A DNA stretch of 64,000 nucleotides from Candidatus Zixiibacteriota bacterium (GCA_022571845.1 JACZXB010000008.1:62001-126000), one strand, 5' to 3'. Positions 36,458 to 46,804 are shown, counted from the stretch's first letter. The notes: generated by a model from the letters alone, not told the origin. Translations and numbers: made by a program.

Positions 36458-36813
36458 TGGAGGTGGGGGGAATCGAACCCCCGTCCGAATATAATGCCAG
36501 GTCGTCATCTACGTGTGTAGTTTGTCTATATCTATTCATCAAAACCGCTGCCGGCAAACAGGCCACGATAAAGACTAGCCTTTTAGTTTAAGCTGAGCTT
36601 AAAGGCGTTGCTCAGCCGAGTCTTCATTATCGACGCCGTGACCCCAACCCCGAAGACAGAGAGCCGGGCACGACGAGCTGTGCTAAGTTACCTTAGGCAG
36701 CTATGGCATATGTATTGCCAATTAGATTGTTTGCTCTGGTTTTTAACGAGGACCTAAGCGACCTCGACACGCCAACAACCCCTCACTATACCCGTCGAAA
36801 CCAAATCACCCCC
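36458..36813 (-). ncRNA. ssrA: tmRNA
   Basis: 5' GGGGGUGAUUUGGUUUCGACGGG...; 3' GGACGGGGGUUCGAUUCCCCCCACCUCCA; acceptor stem GGGGGUG/CACCUCC with G3-U70; tag ORF 36734..36693 encodes ANNLIGNTYAIAA. Confidence 0.96.
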
Positions 36814-37047
36814 AAAACATGTTTGGGACAGGTAAATCTCGACATAAGCGTCAGGGATTATCTGAAATATCTGCTCTGATAATATACCGTATCGGCTCTT
36901 TTTTACCAAGTGTTCATATTGTTAACGCATTCCGGCGCAGAAAGTTCTGAGATTTACGGTCAATAATTTTAGTTGTCTCAGTAGCCATAATCGGCTACCT
37001 ACAGAGGCAGGAAACTCAAATAATCGCCTAAAAAGGAGAAATTTTAG

Positions 37048-37461
37048 ATGTTTACATTCAGTACCGACCTAAAAGACAACCTGCCCGATTTTGGCCTGCT
37101 CTTTTTGCGTATGTCCGTGGGGCTTTTTATTGTGTTTGGCCACGGCTGGGACAAGCTGATGAATTTCGGCACGATGTCGTCTCAGTTCCCTGACCCGATA
37201 GGACTGGGGTCTACGGTAAGTCTGGCTTTGACAGTCTTTGCCGAAGTTTTCTGCGGGCTGGCTTTTGCGCTGGGGCTGGTGACCCGTTTTACGGCCCTGC
37301 CACTCATAATCATGATGCTGGTAGCAGCAACGATACAACATGCCGATGACCCCTGGAGCAAAAAAGAGTTCGCGCTTTTGTATCTGATTCCGTTTGTGAC
37401 TGTCTTTTTGTCCGGCCCCGGAAAATACTCGCTGGACAGGATACTTTTTAAGAATAAGTGA
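37048..37461 (+). CDS. DoxX-family membrane protein
   Basis: 137 aa; LLFLRMSVGLFIVFGHGWDKLMNF...EVFCGLAFALGLVTRFTALPL. Confidence 0.88.
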   Translation: MFTFSTDLKDNLPDFGLLFLRMSVGLFIVFGHGWDKLMNFGTMSSQFPDPIGLGSTVSLALTVFAEVFCGLAFALGLVTRFTALPLIIMMLVAATIQHADDPWSKKEFALLYLIPFVTVFLSGPGKYSLDRILFKNK

Positions 37462-37477
37462 AGTGCTTTGCGATGCG

Positions 37478-38533
37478 TTAGTGCTTGTTGTTATTCTTAG
37501 TCGGTTTGAGATAAGTATCCAGGAATTTATTGTTCAGCAAATCTTTGAGCGATGTATAAATCGAGCGGCTTTTGTAGCCGAGTTCGTCGCGGGCTTTCTT
37601 TGAAGAAAAGGCCCAGTCGTAATCCAGAAGCCGCACCAGATCAGGATAGTAAGAAATTTTTGATTTCCCCATCAAAACTCCAAAGGTTACTGCCAGCCGC
37701 GAAGTCACTCTATAAAAACTTTTGGGTAATCTCAACAGATGCGGAGCCAATCCAACTTCTGTCGATGCCGCCAGTGCCAGCTCACGCGCGGTTATGTTGT
37801 CACCGCCGAGAATATAACGATGACCCGGCCTGCCTTTTGTCAGGGCGGCTACTATGCCTTTGGCGCAATCGCGGATATCAACCAGATTCAGCCGGTTGGG
37901 GAGGTCCGGCAGAACTAATCTTTTGAGCATCTTTTTGGCTTGGGCGCGGTCGTTTAATCCTCGCGATGGCGCTATGACTATCGACGGATTTACTATGACC
38001 AGCTCCATTTGACTATTCTCTGACAACTTAAACAATTCTGTTTCGGCAGCATGCTTGGTCATAATGTACGGAATACGCAAGGCCGATAAATTAAACTCAA
38101 ATTCTTCGTTGGCCAGGTTAGTGTCGCATTTAAAATGTTCCGAATTTTTTGTGCGCGGCACTCCTCCAACCGCCGCAACTGTAGAAATATGCAGAAACCT
38201 TTTTACACCCTTTTCCTGAGCGGCATTAAAAAGATCTACTGCCGCTAAGGTATTGACCCCTGCAAACTGAGTGAATCTGTCCTGACGAAAATTTACTATC
38301 GCGGCAGTATGAATAACGTAATCGATACCTTCCATTAGCCCGGGCAGAGCCTCCCGGCTGCGCAAATCGGTTTCTCTTTTTTCCAATTCCAGCGAGTCTA
38401 AAAAAGTACAATTAGAACCGGATCTTACCTGGGCCACGGGTTTGACTCTAAGTTTGCTCAATTCATAGATAATTTGCTGCCCCAATCGACCGCTGGCGCC
38501 GGTTATCAGTATATTTTTGCCTTGTAGTGTCAT
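37478..38533 (-). CDS. NAD-dependent epimerase/dehydratase family protein
   Basis: NILITGASGRLGQQIIYEL Rossmann motif; extended SDR pattern. Confidence 0.88.
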   Translation of the reverse strand: MTLQGKNILITGASGRLGQQIIYELSKLRVKPVAQVRSGSNCTFLDSLELEKRETDLRSREALPGLMEGIDYVIHTAAIVNFRQDRFTQFAGVNTLAAVDLFNAAQEKGVKRFLHISTVAAVGGVPRTKNSEHFKCDTNLANEEFEFNLSALRIPYIMTKHAAETELFKLSENSQMELVIVNPSIVIAPSRGLNDRAQAKKMLKRLVLPDLPNRLNLVDIRDCAKGIVAALTKGRPGHRYILGGDNITARELALAASTEVGLAPHLLRLPKSFYRVTSRLAVTFGVLMGKSKISYYPDLVRLLDYDWAFSSKKARDELGYKSRSIYTSLKDLLNNKFLDTYLKPTKNNNKH

Positions 38534-38614
38534 AATTTATCTGTAAAGTTGACCGAATATGTTGATAAATCAGTTATATTCAAAGTGAATTTTGATTTTT
38601 ATAACATTTGATAT

Positions 38615-38860
38615 ATGAAAAAGTTTCTGAAAAAAGCCTGGGCAGGCTGGAAAAAAGTAGCGCATCGTATTGGAAGATTCCAAACGATGCTTTTGATATC
38701 TCTCTTTTATTTTCTGGTTATCGCTCCGTTGGGGTTGTTGTTTCGACTTTTCGGCTGGGACCCGCTTGAAACCAAAGGCTTCAAATCCAGCAAACAATCG
38801 AACTGGAAAAAACTCGACAGCAAATCGCACGAACTTGAGTCACTGAAACACCAAAGTTGA
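38615..38860 (+). CDS. SxtJ-like small membrane protein
   Basis: 81 aa; RFQTMLLISLFYFLVIAPLGLLFRLFGWDPL; directly before the carbamoyltransferase. Confidence 0.65.
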   Translation: MKKFLKKAWAGWKKVAHRIGRFQTMLLISLFYFLVIAPLGLLFRLFGWDPLETKGFKSSKQSNWKKLDSKSHELESLKHQS

Positions 38861-38861
38861 T

Positions 38862-40598
38862 ATGAAAATTCTGGGCATATCATGTTTTTATCATGACGCT
38901 GCGGCTGCTTTGGTAGTTGACGGACAACTTGTGGCTGCTGCCAGCGAAGAGCGGTTTTCCAGAATCAAACAAGACCCGGAGTTTCCAATCCAGGCTATAA
39001 AATTCTGCCTCGAGAAAGCCGGCACTCGAGCCGCCGAGCTTGACTACGTTGCTTTTTATGACAAGCCGTTTACGAAATTTGACCGTATCTTAAGCGGTTA
39101 TATGGCTACGCCTTTCAAATCATTTAAAAGTTTTAGGCTGGCTATGCCGGTCTGGCTCAGGCAAAAACTCTGGATCAGCAGTATCATCGACAAGGAGCTT
39201 GACTACAAGGGAGAGATATTATATTTGCCCCACCACTTGTCGCACGCCGCCGGTGCGTTTTTTGGCTCGCCATTTGAAAAATCTGCGATTCTTACTGTCG
39301 ATGGCGTTGGTGAATGGGCAACCGCATCCTACGGAATAGGTAACAACAATAAAATAGAACTGATAAAAGAGATGCACTACCCGCATTCTGTGGGGCTATT
39401 ATACTCTGCTTTTACTTATTATTTGGGCTTTCAAGTTAACTCGGCTGAATATAAAGTGATGGGACTGGCGCCGTATGGCCAGCCTGTCTATCAGGAACTA
39501 ATCGAAGAACATCTGGTGCGGATTTGTGCCGACGGCTCAATTTTTTTGAACATGGAATATTTCAATTACCACTTTGGCCAGACGATGACCGGCAAAAAAA
39601 TGGAACAATTGTTCGGAATGCCGAGGCGGACGCCGGAATCCGGTATAGAATCTTTCCATGAAAACGTAGCAGCTTCAATTCAGGCAGTAACAGAAAAAAT
39701 AGTTCTGAAAATGGCGGCGCATCTCAGAGAAGAAACGGGCATAAAGCGGTTGTGTTTGTCGGGCGGAGTAGCGCTTAACTGCAAAGTTAACGGACTTCTT
39801 TTGAAACAAGGTTTGTTCGATGAAATTTACGCGCAACCAGCCTCCGGTGACGCCGGTGGTGCAGTAGGTGCAGCGCTATACACGCATTATCAAGTTAGTG
39901 GTGAAGACAAAAAAAATCAGCCGTTTTTTACAATCGGACCGAGCTACTCAGACGACGAAGTAAAAACATTTCTGGATGAAAATAAAATTCCGTACAGAGC
40001 CGGCCAGCTTGACTCGCACATCAAGTATGCGGCAGAGCAAATAGTAGATGGCAAAATACTCGGACTCTTTCAAAAAGGCATGGAATTTGGACCCAGGGCG
40101 CTCGGCTTTCGTTCAATAGTGGCTGACGCCAGAAACAATCAGATGAAAGTAAAAATAAACGCGGCGGTTAAATACCGAGAACAATTTCGTCCGTTTGCTC
40201 CGGCAGTACTGGAGGAAAAGGCAGCGGACTATTTTGACTGCAGCGCGCCAGCGCCTTATATGCTTTTTAATTATGGCGTTAACGAAGATAAACGCGATAT
40301 AATACCGGCTGTCACTCATGTCGATAACTCTTCGCGTATTCAGACAGTTTCTAAAAGTGACAACCCGGTTTTTCACCGGCTAATAAGCGAGTTTGAAAAA
40401 CTCACCGGCGTGTCTATTCTGCTTAATACTTCATTTAATATGCGGGGTTACCCGATTGTAAACACTCCTGAAGAGGCCTTTGAGACATTCTGCACCGGAG
40501 GTATTGACATTTTGCTGATGGGAAGTACTTTGATAGTGAAAGATGATATCTCTGACGATATTATTAACAGGTTCAGACTGGACAAAAAATTTGATTGA
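38862..40598 (+). CDS. Carbamoyltransferase (NodU/CmcH family)
   Basis: ILGISCFYHDAAAALVVDGQLVAAASEERFSRIKQDPEFP; KFKGMEFGPRALGFRSIVADAR-type C-domain. Confidence 0.95.
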   Translation: MKILGISCFYHDAAAALVVDGQLVAAASEERFSRIKQDPEFPIQAIKFCLEKAGTRAAELDYVAFYDKPFTKFDRILSGYMATPFKSFKSFRLAMPVWLRQKLWISSIIDKELDYKGEILYLPHHLSHAAGAFFGSPFEKSAILTVDGVGEWATASYGIGNNNKIELIKEMHYPHSVGLLYSAFTYYLGFQVNSAEYKVMGLAPYGQPVYQELIEEHLVRICADGSIFLNMEYFNYHFGQTMTGKKMEQLFGMPRRTPESGIESFHENVAASIQAVTEKIVLKMAAHLREETGIKRLCLSGGVALNCKVNGLLLKQGLFDEIYAQPASGDAGGAVGAALYTHYQVSGEDKKNQPFFTIGPSYSDDEVKTFLDENKIPYRAGQLDSHIKYAAEQIVDGKILGLFQKGMEFGPRALGFRSIVADARNNQMKVKINAAVKYREQFRPFAPAVLEEKAADYFDCSAPAPYMLFNYGVNEDKRDIIPAVTHVDNSSRIQTVSKSDNPVFHRLISEFEKLTGVSILLNTSFNMRGYPIVNTPEEAFETFCTGGIDILLMGSTLIVKDDISDDIINRFRLDKKFD

Positions 40599-40609
40599 GA
40601 AATATTGAA

Positions 40610-40771
40610 ATGGCTCGAAGATTACAAATATTCAAAGAACTCTGGCATTTTTTGAAAACCTCCAAGAAATGGTGGCTGGGACCAATTTTTCTTTTTCTGC
40701 TGTTTCTGTCGCTTTTGGTGGTTTTTACTGAGTCATCCGCTTTAGCGCCGTTTATTTATTCTCTTTTTTAA
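40610..40771 (+). CDS. DUF5989-family small membrane protein
   Basis: 53 aa MARRLQIFKELWHFLKTSKKWWLGPIFLFLLFLSLLVVFTESSALAPFIYSLF; below the ORF-track length cutoff. Confidence 0.85.
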   Translation: MARRLQIFKELWHFLKTSKKWWLGPIFLFLLFLSLLVVFTESSALAPFIYSLF

Positions 40772-40862
40772 AAAAATTTATCCCAGACAAAATAGCACAG
40801 ACTAGCCAAGCTACTGATAATTAGTTCTATTTTGGTTTTTCTAACAGTTATATTTGCTGTCT

Positions 40863-41903
40863 ATGGCAATCAACATTTCAATAGTCAAAAAAATCATATT
40901 TGCGACTCTGGCATTAGCTTGCTTTGTTGCGATTTCTGAACTAATTCTTGGCATTAGCGGCTTTGACAGTTATGTCCAGAACCGTTTTTTTATAGTCAAT
41001 CGCGCACTTGATTACCCCGAAGTGTTCCTGCGGGACAAAAAGCTCTTCTGGAAATTGAAGCCAAATCAGACCGTAACATCAAAGTTCTTTCAAGAACACA
41101 CTTACCGAATTAATTCTGACGGACTGCGTAATAAAGAACTTGCTAAGGAGAAAACTAAACCAAGAATTATAGCTCTGGGAAATTCCTGTACTTTCGGCTG
41201 GGGCATTGACTATGATCTGATTTATACTCGAAGACTTGAACAAATTCTTGATAAACATTACGAGATAATAAATGCGGGAGTTCCGGGCTATAGTTCTTTT
41301 CAGGGACAGGTTTATTTTGAAAGCGAATTAGTTAAACTAAAAGCTGACTACGTTTTGATTCTCTTTGGCTGGAACGACCATTGGGCTGCAGCAAACGGCA
41401 TAGCCGACAAGGACCAGCAACTGCCCTCTGAGTTCATAATCAACATTCAAAATGTTTTGAGCAATTTTCATCTGTACCGAGCTATCAAGAAAGCTTTACT
41501 TAGCAGCATTGAAAGTGACATCAATTCTTTGTTTGATCGGGATGACCCCATTTATCGAGTTAGTGTAACAGATTTCGAAAAAAACATAAAGTCTATCTGT
41601 CGTGCTGCCCGGAATAACCATGCCATACCCGTTCTAATTACAGCACCCATTCCGTCTCTTGAGAATTACTATCCGCCCGGCAGCCGCTCCGGCTTGCATC
41701 GATACCACGAATATTATAATCAGGCCATCCGCAAAATTGCAAAACAAGATTCCGTACTGTTTGTTGACGCCGCCCTGGAGTTTGATAACTACCCCAACTT
41801 GTACGACGATGCCAGCCTGGACCCAATCCATTTTAACAGTAAGGGACACGAGATATTAGCACAGCTCATTGCTGCTCAAATAACTGCCAGCAGCTTAGAT
41901 TGA
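40863..41903 (+). CDS. SGNH/GDSL hydrolase family protein
   Basis: IIALGNSCTFGWGIDYD, NAGVPGYSSFQG, FGWNDHW, DPIHFNSKGHEILA. Confidence 0.8.
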   Translation: MAINISIVKKIIFATLALACFVAISELILGISGFDSYVQNRFFIVNRALDYPEVFLRDKKLFWKLKPNQTVTSKFFQEHTYRINSDGLRNKELAKEKTKPRIIALGNSCTFGWGIDYDLIYTRRLEQILDKHYEIINAGVPGYSSFQGQVYFESELVKLKADYVLILFGWNDHWAAANGIADKDQQLPSEFIINIQNVLSNFHLYRAIKKALLSSIESDINSLFDRDDPIYRVSVTDFEKNIKSICRAARNNHAIPVLITAPIPSLENYYPPGSRSGLHRYHEYYNQAIRKIAKQDSVLFVDAALEFDNYPNLYDDASLDPIHFNSKGHEILAQLIAAQITASSLD

Positions 41904-41996
41904 TTGCCCGTAAATCTTTCAATTTATTGCCATTCAGACGCTTAAAGGGCTGTTCAAAAGCTAAACAATTTGCCGTAAATCCCGACATTAATAACT

Positions 41997-42683
41997 ATGT
42001 GGAATTGGCCAAAAACAGGGCTTTTAGCAGCACTTGTGGTTGTTCTATTGTCAATGGTAACAGTCGATTCATCTTCTTATGCGGCTGATCTTTACGGTCA
42101 GGTTTTGCGACGACCAGCTAAGACAAGTCCGGAAAGAGCTATGAACCGTTACCGGGACAGGGAGAATCTGGTGAAGTTTGATGCAGGTGAAGATTGTCTT
42201 TGTAATCCGGGTTTATTTTCTGTGATTTATCTGACTGGTCAGAATCTCCCGCAGGCAAACATTCCTGACAGTGTTCCGATCATGGCTCAAAAGGATAAAA
42301 TGTTTGTGCCATCCGTACTGACCGTTGCTGTTGGGTCAACAGTTGAGTTTCCAAATCTTGACCAATTTTTTCATAATGTTTTTTCCTATTCCGCCGTTAA
42401 GCAGTTTGATCTTGGAAGGTATCCGCAAGGTGAATCAGCAACAGTTACTTTCGATAAACCTGGTATTGTAAAAGTTTTTTGCGAAATTCATTATACCATG
42501 CGCGCTTATGTTCACATTCTGGAGTCACCGTATTTTGCTACTTCGGATGAACGTGGCAACTTTGTCATTAATGATGTTATGCCGGGAACCTATACTCTCA
42601 ACGTCTGGCAGGAAAACCTGCCAGAGATAACACAAACAATCACGATCAAGAATGATTCAACTTTTTTGAAAATTGGCCAATGA
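41997..42683 (+). CDS. Secreted cupredoxin-like (methylamine utilisation-type) protein
   Basis: MFVPSVLTVAVGSTVEFPNLDQFFHNVFSYS...KVFCEIHYTMRAYVHIL type-1 Cu-like ligands. Confidence 0.75.
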   Translation: MWNWPKTGLLAALVVVLLSMVTVDSSSYAADLYGQVLRRPAKTSPERAMNRYRDRENLVKFDAGEDCLCNPGLFSVIYLTGQNLPQANIPDSVPIMAQKDKMFVPSVLTVAVGSTVEFPNLDQFFHNVFSYSAVKQFDLGRYPQGESATVTFDKPGIVKVFCEIHYTMRAYVHILESPYFATSDERGNFVINDVMPGTYTLNVWQENLPEITQTITIKNDSTFLKIGQ

Positions 42684-44470
42684 AATCTGATATGACATTA
42701 ACACGTCGGTTCGTCCTTTACGTGGCGGGAATTATTTCGGTTCTGCTAATTGGCTCTCTTATCGTAACATCTGCTGTAGTCAGGTCTGCCTTTACCGATC
42801 AATTTGGCCAGCGATTGTCCAGAAGCCGGCAGGCTTTGGCCAGATATTCAGAAGTACACGTGTTGCAGGCGGTTCAAAAACTTAAGACAGTTCTGACATC
42901 GCCAAGGTTCTTAGCTGCCGTAGCTACAAAACATACTGAGACAATTCAAAGGGAAATGCCTATTTATGAAGGTATTTTGGGTGTGGAGTTTTTGGTAATC
43001 AGGGACCGCGATCGAAAGTTGGTTTACACAACCGAAAATATCGATAAAGAATGTAAGCGTCAGGTCAATGCCTTGCCGGGAACAAATACAGAAAGCGTTA
43101 TTGTCGAGTACTTTAACATAAATCAGGATCTCGTTGAAATAGTTTGTTCTGATATTTACACCAACGATGGTTTTTTTCTGGGGCAGCTTCTATTTGGTGC
43201 TTCCGTATCAGGCGCTTTAACGACCGAATTAAAGGAACTAACAGGCTTTGATGTTTTTATTAGCAAAGACGGCAAGGTTCTTGGTAAGACCAAGTCACGG
43301 CTAACCAATATTATAACTGCTAATAAAGATTTTTTCGATAGTGAAAATATTATCCTGCACGAAATCACTGAAGCAGTTATTGAAGGCGAAGAAATCCTTT
43401 TCTTGTCCCTTCCCAGTAGTTATACCAATGCTACTATCACTTTTGTCGGTTCTGTAGATGAACACATTTCTCCGATTATGAGCCAGGTTACATTGTGGTT
43501 AATTGGCTTGACTGTATTTGGCGGAGTTATTTCGCTCCTTTCAATTTACACTCTGACAAAACACCGCATTGAGCGGCAGGTTGACATTCTGGTTACAGCC
43601 TCAGAACGAATTGCCGTAGGTGATATGGAGTTTGAAGTTATACCGCAATCTACTGACGAACTTGGTCTGTTGGCGCAACGATTTGAACAGATGCGTCTGC
43701 GCTTGATTTCTAACCGAGAGGATTTAGAAATTGCACATCAGGAAAAAGTTAATTCTGAGCGTCTGGCAACAACCGGGAGTTTTGTGGCCGGCATTATTCA
43801 TGATTTGAAGAACCCGCTGGCCATAATCAGAAGTTCAACTGAATTACTACAGTTAATTTTTAAAGAAAACCAAAATGCTTTGAAACATTGTTTCAACATC
43901 AATAACCAGATCGACAGAATGGTCAGTTTGACCCGTGACATTCTGGAGTACTGCCGCGGTAAAACACAGTTAGAGATGCAGCAAATTCGGCTGGCAGAAT
44001 ATTTTGATGAATTAATTATCTTTCATAAACAAAATTTTAAGAAAGCAGGAATCGCAATAGTTTGTTCAGGAGATCGAAGCGTTTTCGTCAACCTTGACAG
44101 ACAGCGTTTCCGCCGAGTAATAGATAATATCCTAAGCAACGCTAAAGAGGCACTCAAAGCCGGCGACAAGGTCGAAATCAAGTGGACCAAACTAACGGAC
44201 AAATTGAGGATTGAAATCTCAGATAACGGGCCGGGCATTCCCGAAGAAATAGTAGATAGCCTGTTTGATCCGTTTGTGACCAGCGGTAAAGTAGGGGGCA
44301 CCGGGCTCGGCTTGGCAATTACAAAAAAAATTGTAGAAGATCACGGATCAGAACTTTACGTGGAATCAGGTCCGGGAAAGGGCACTACCTTCACTATTGA
44401 CATGCCCGTTCAACTGGTAGACCAGGCTGCGTCAGGAAAGCTCGTAATTTCTCAGGGGGAATTATTATGA
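42680..44470 (+). CDS. Membrane sensor histidine kinase (HAMP)
   Basis: AGIIHDLKNPLAIIRSSTELL H-box; NILSNAKEAL, DNGPGIPEE, GGTGLGLAITKKIVEDHG. Confidence 0.93.
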   Translation: MKSDMTLTRRFVLYVAGIISVLLIGSLIVTSAVVRSAFTDQFGQRLSRSRQALARYSEVHVLQAVQKLKTVLTSPRFLAAVATKHTETIQREMPIYEGILGVEFLVIRDRDRKLVYTTENIDKECKRQVNALPGTNTESVIVEYFNINQDLVEIVCSDIYTNDGFFLGQLLFGASVSGALTTELKELTGFDVFISKDGKVLGKTKSRLTNIITANKDFFDSENIILHEITEAVIEGEEILFLSLPSSYTNATITFVGSVDEHISPIMSQVTLWLIGLTVFGGVISLLSIYTLTKHRIERQVDILVTASERIAVGDMEFEVIPQSTDELGLLAQRFEQMRLRLISNREDLEIAHQEKVNSERLATTGSFVAGIIHDLKNPLAIIRSSTELLQLIFKENQNALKHCFNINNQIDRMVSLTRDILEYCRGKTQLEMQQIRLAEYFDELIIFHKQNFKKAGIAIVCSGDRSVFVNLDRQRFRRVIDNILSNAKEALKAGDKVEIKWTKLTDKLRIEISDNGPGIPEEIVDSLFDPFVTSGKVGGTGLGLAITKKIVEDHGSELYVESGPGKGTTFTIDMPVQLVDQAASGKLVISQGELL

Positions 44471-45615
44471 AATGTTTTTGTAGAATATCTGTAGTTTTGG
44501 CATTGTTGATTTGTTCGTCCAACGCCTTTGCACAAATGCAAATCAGTGGACTAAGCGATATTTTGTTTAAAAACGCAGAAGAAAAAGATGTGACCAATCT
44601 GACATTCAGAGGTTTTTCAAATTTCCACTCTCTGCGCACTCGTCTGTTTTTCGACGGTACCGTTGACAGAGACGTTTTCATTTTTGCGCAAATCCTAGTA
44701 GATAATGCTGATGGCTTTCAGCTGTATGCTGCCTATGCTCGTTTTCAAAATCTGTCCGGGCCAAAGCTGAATCTGCAGCTGGGACTTATTCCCTCCACAA
44801 TCGGTTCCTTTGCTCCCAGAACATATAGTGACAAGAACCCTCTTATCGGAGTGCCCCTGCTTTACAATTTTCATACTGCCATAGCACCAAGATCACTGGG
44901 GAGTAGCGGAACGCTGGCCGAATTGTCGGCGGCCAAAGACACCCGAAGCAGAGGCGGTCTGCCGGTCATCTATGATGCCTGCTGGAATACCGGAATTGAA
45001 ATATATGGTTCTGCTGGAAATCTGGACTACTCCTTCGGAATATTGTCAGGCTCTGTTAGCAAACCGACAGTTGAACAGACCAAAGAAATTCCTCAGTTCA
45101 CTTCACACCTTGTTTATAATTTTGGACCTGGGTTAAAATTCGGAGCATCGGCTTATTATGGACCGTACTTGTTTGATGACATTTTTGGCGAAGGCGACAT
45201 GCTTGATAATGTCAGTTTCAAGAGCAGTGATTTTATCAACGCCGGTATTGGCTACGAGTTCTATTTTGCTAAGAGATATCTGGAAATTTATTCAGAAGCC
45301 TTCTATTCGACCTGGGAATACCCGGGACTTCCTGATCTTGATTTGATCTCAGGTTATTTAGAATTCAAATACAAGTTTAGACCCCGCTGGTATATAGCCA
45401 GCAGATTTGGACTTTCAGAACCGGGTGAAATAGAAACAGCTCCCGGAATAAGTGAAAAATGGGACTATCCCTTAAAGCGCTATGAATTTGGTCTGGGCTA
45501 CAAGGCGCTGCGCAAAATGACTATTAAGCTTGTCACTCAGATAAACCGTTTCGACCAGATTGATTCGTTTGACAACCAGCTTATAGCGCTGCAGATATCT
45601 TCAGTTTTTAATTAG
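44467..45615 (+). CDS. Outer-membrane porin-like protein
   Basis: Signal peptide ending SSNAFAQ; beta-rich repeats; overlaps the kinase gene (ATGA). Confidence 0.6.
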   Translation: MKCFCRISVVLALLICSSNAFAQMQISGLSDILFKNAEEKDVTNLTFRGFSNFHSLRTRLFFDGTVDRDVFIFAQILVDNADGFQLYAAYARFQNLSGPKLNLQLGLIPSTIGSFAPRTYSDKNPLIGVPLLYNFHTAIAPRSLGSSGTLAELSAAKDTRSRGGLPVIYDACWNTGIEIYGSAGNLDYSFGILSGSVSKPTVEQTKEIPQFTSHLVYNFGPGLKFGASAYYGPYLFDDIFGEGDMLDNVSFKSSDFINAGIGYEFYFAKRYLEIYSEAFYSTWEYPGLPDLDLISGYLEFKYKFRPRWYIASRFGLSEPGEIETAPGISEKWDYPLKRYEFGLGYKALRKMTIKLVTQINRFDQIDSFDNQLIALQISSVFN

Positions 45616-46789
45616 CTCCGGCTGCTGCTTTGCAATTGTAGTTTTTTTCGTAAACGGTCAATACTTCGATTAATTTATCAATATCATTTTCATTATTAAA
45701 CAGGTGGACAGATATTCTTATGGAGCCTTCCCGGTTGGCAGCCTTTACTTTATTCTCCAGCATATATCCAAACAGCGAGTCGTGGTTGTCGCAGGTAAAC
45801 GTGAATATTGAAGAACGTTCGTTTTCAACAAGCGAAGATTTAATTTCGTAAAATTCAGTTTCCTTTAAGTAACCGGCAAGTCTGTCTATTAAGGCATGAT
45901 TATGCTTTCGAATGTTTTCAACTCCCAGGTCTGCTATGATATCGATAGCAACTTTCATCCCCAGCATGTTTAAAGTCGCATAGTAGCCGGCTTCAAATTT
46001 TTCGGCCGTGTCAAAATACGGCAAATCATATTTAAACAGGTCGGTGTGATTTAATTGCCAATCGGCTGCATACCAGGTTATAGATTGCGGTATTAGCTTG
46101 TCCTTAACAGAATCAGAAACATAAAAAAATCCGCTGCCGTATGGAGACAGTAGCCATTTCTGGCAGCCGCAAGCAAGTATATCAATGCCAAACTCTTTAA
46201 CATTGATAGGTTCCGCGCCCACTCCCTGAATTGCATCGACGACGAAATAAATTCCGTGCTTTTTGCAAAGTTCAGAAATGCCAGCCAGATTAATTTTGTA
46301 ACCATTAAAAAACTGCACAAAGGATACGATGATAACTCTGGTCTTATGGCTGATCGCTTTTTCCAGCTCGCCTAAATCAAACTCTCTATCAGTAGATTTT
46401 ACAAATGTAAGTTTAAGGTTTTTTGCCTCCGAAGCTCCCCGCCAGGCATAAACTGCTGCCGGAAATTCAACATCTGAAACCAGTATTTCATCCCCTTCTT
46501 TAAGCGGCAAGCCATAGGCAGCCAAATCTAAACCTGTCGAAGTATTCATACTCAGGCCAATCTGGCGTGCTTTGGCTCCTATTAGAATGGCAAAGTCATC
46601 GCGCAGGGTGTCTTTGAGTGCGTACATTTGACGGATATCTTCTTTTTCTACGCCCAGACGGAAATCGATATTTTCTACTATTGCTTTCTTCGTCTTTTCA
46701 GGCAACGGCCCGTAGGCTGCGGTATTAAAATATACAATATCGTTTGTGTGCGGAAACATTTCACGCGCTGACTCAAATTTATCTTTCAT
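45608..46789 (-). CDS. Class V aminotransferase (cysteine desulfurase-like fold)
   Basis: YFNTAAYGPLPEKT, VDAIQGVGAEPINVKEFGIDILACGCQKWLLSPYGSGFFYV (PLP Lys). Confidence 0.9.
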   Translation of the reverse strand: MKDKFESAREMFPHTNDIVYFNTAAYGPLPEKTKKAIVENIDFRLGVEKEDIRQMYALKDTLRDDFAILIGAKARQIGLSMNTSTGLDLAAYGLPLKEGDEILVSDVEFPAAVYAWRGASEAKNLKLTFVKSTDREFDLGELEKAISHKTRVIIVSFVQFFNGYKINLAGISELCKKHGIYFVVDAIQGVGAEPINVKEFGIDILACGCQKWLLSPYGSGFFYVSDSVKDKLIPQSITWYAADWQLNHTDLFKYDLPYFDTAEKFEAGYYATLNMLGMKVAIDIIADLGVENIRKHNHALIDRLAGYLKETEFYEIKSSLVENERSSIFTFTCDNHDSLFGYMLENKVKAANREGSIRISVHLFNNENDIDKLIEVLTVYEKNYNCKAAAGAN

Positions 46790-46804
46790 GAACCATTTCT
46801 TATT

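Noticed and set aside
38615-41903. Saxitoxin-like biosynthetic cluster
   Set aside because: Only SxtJ-like, carbamoyltransferase and DUF5989 genes are present; no toxin core enzymes.
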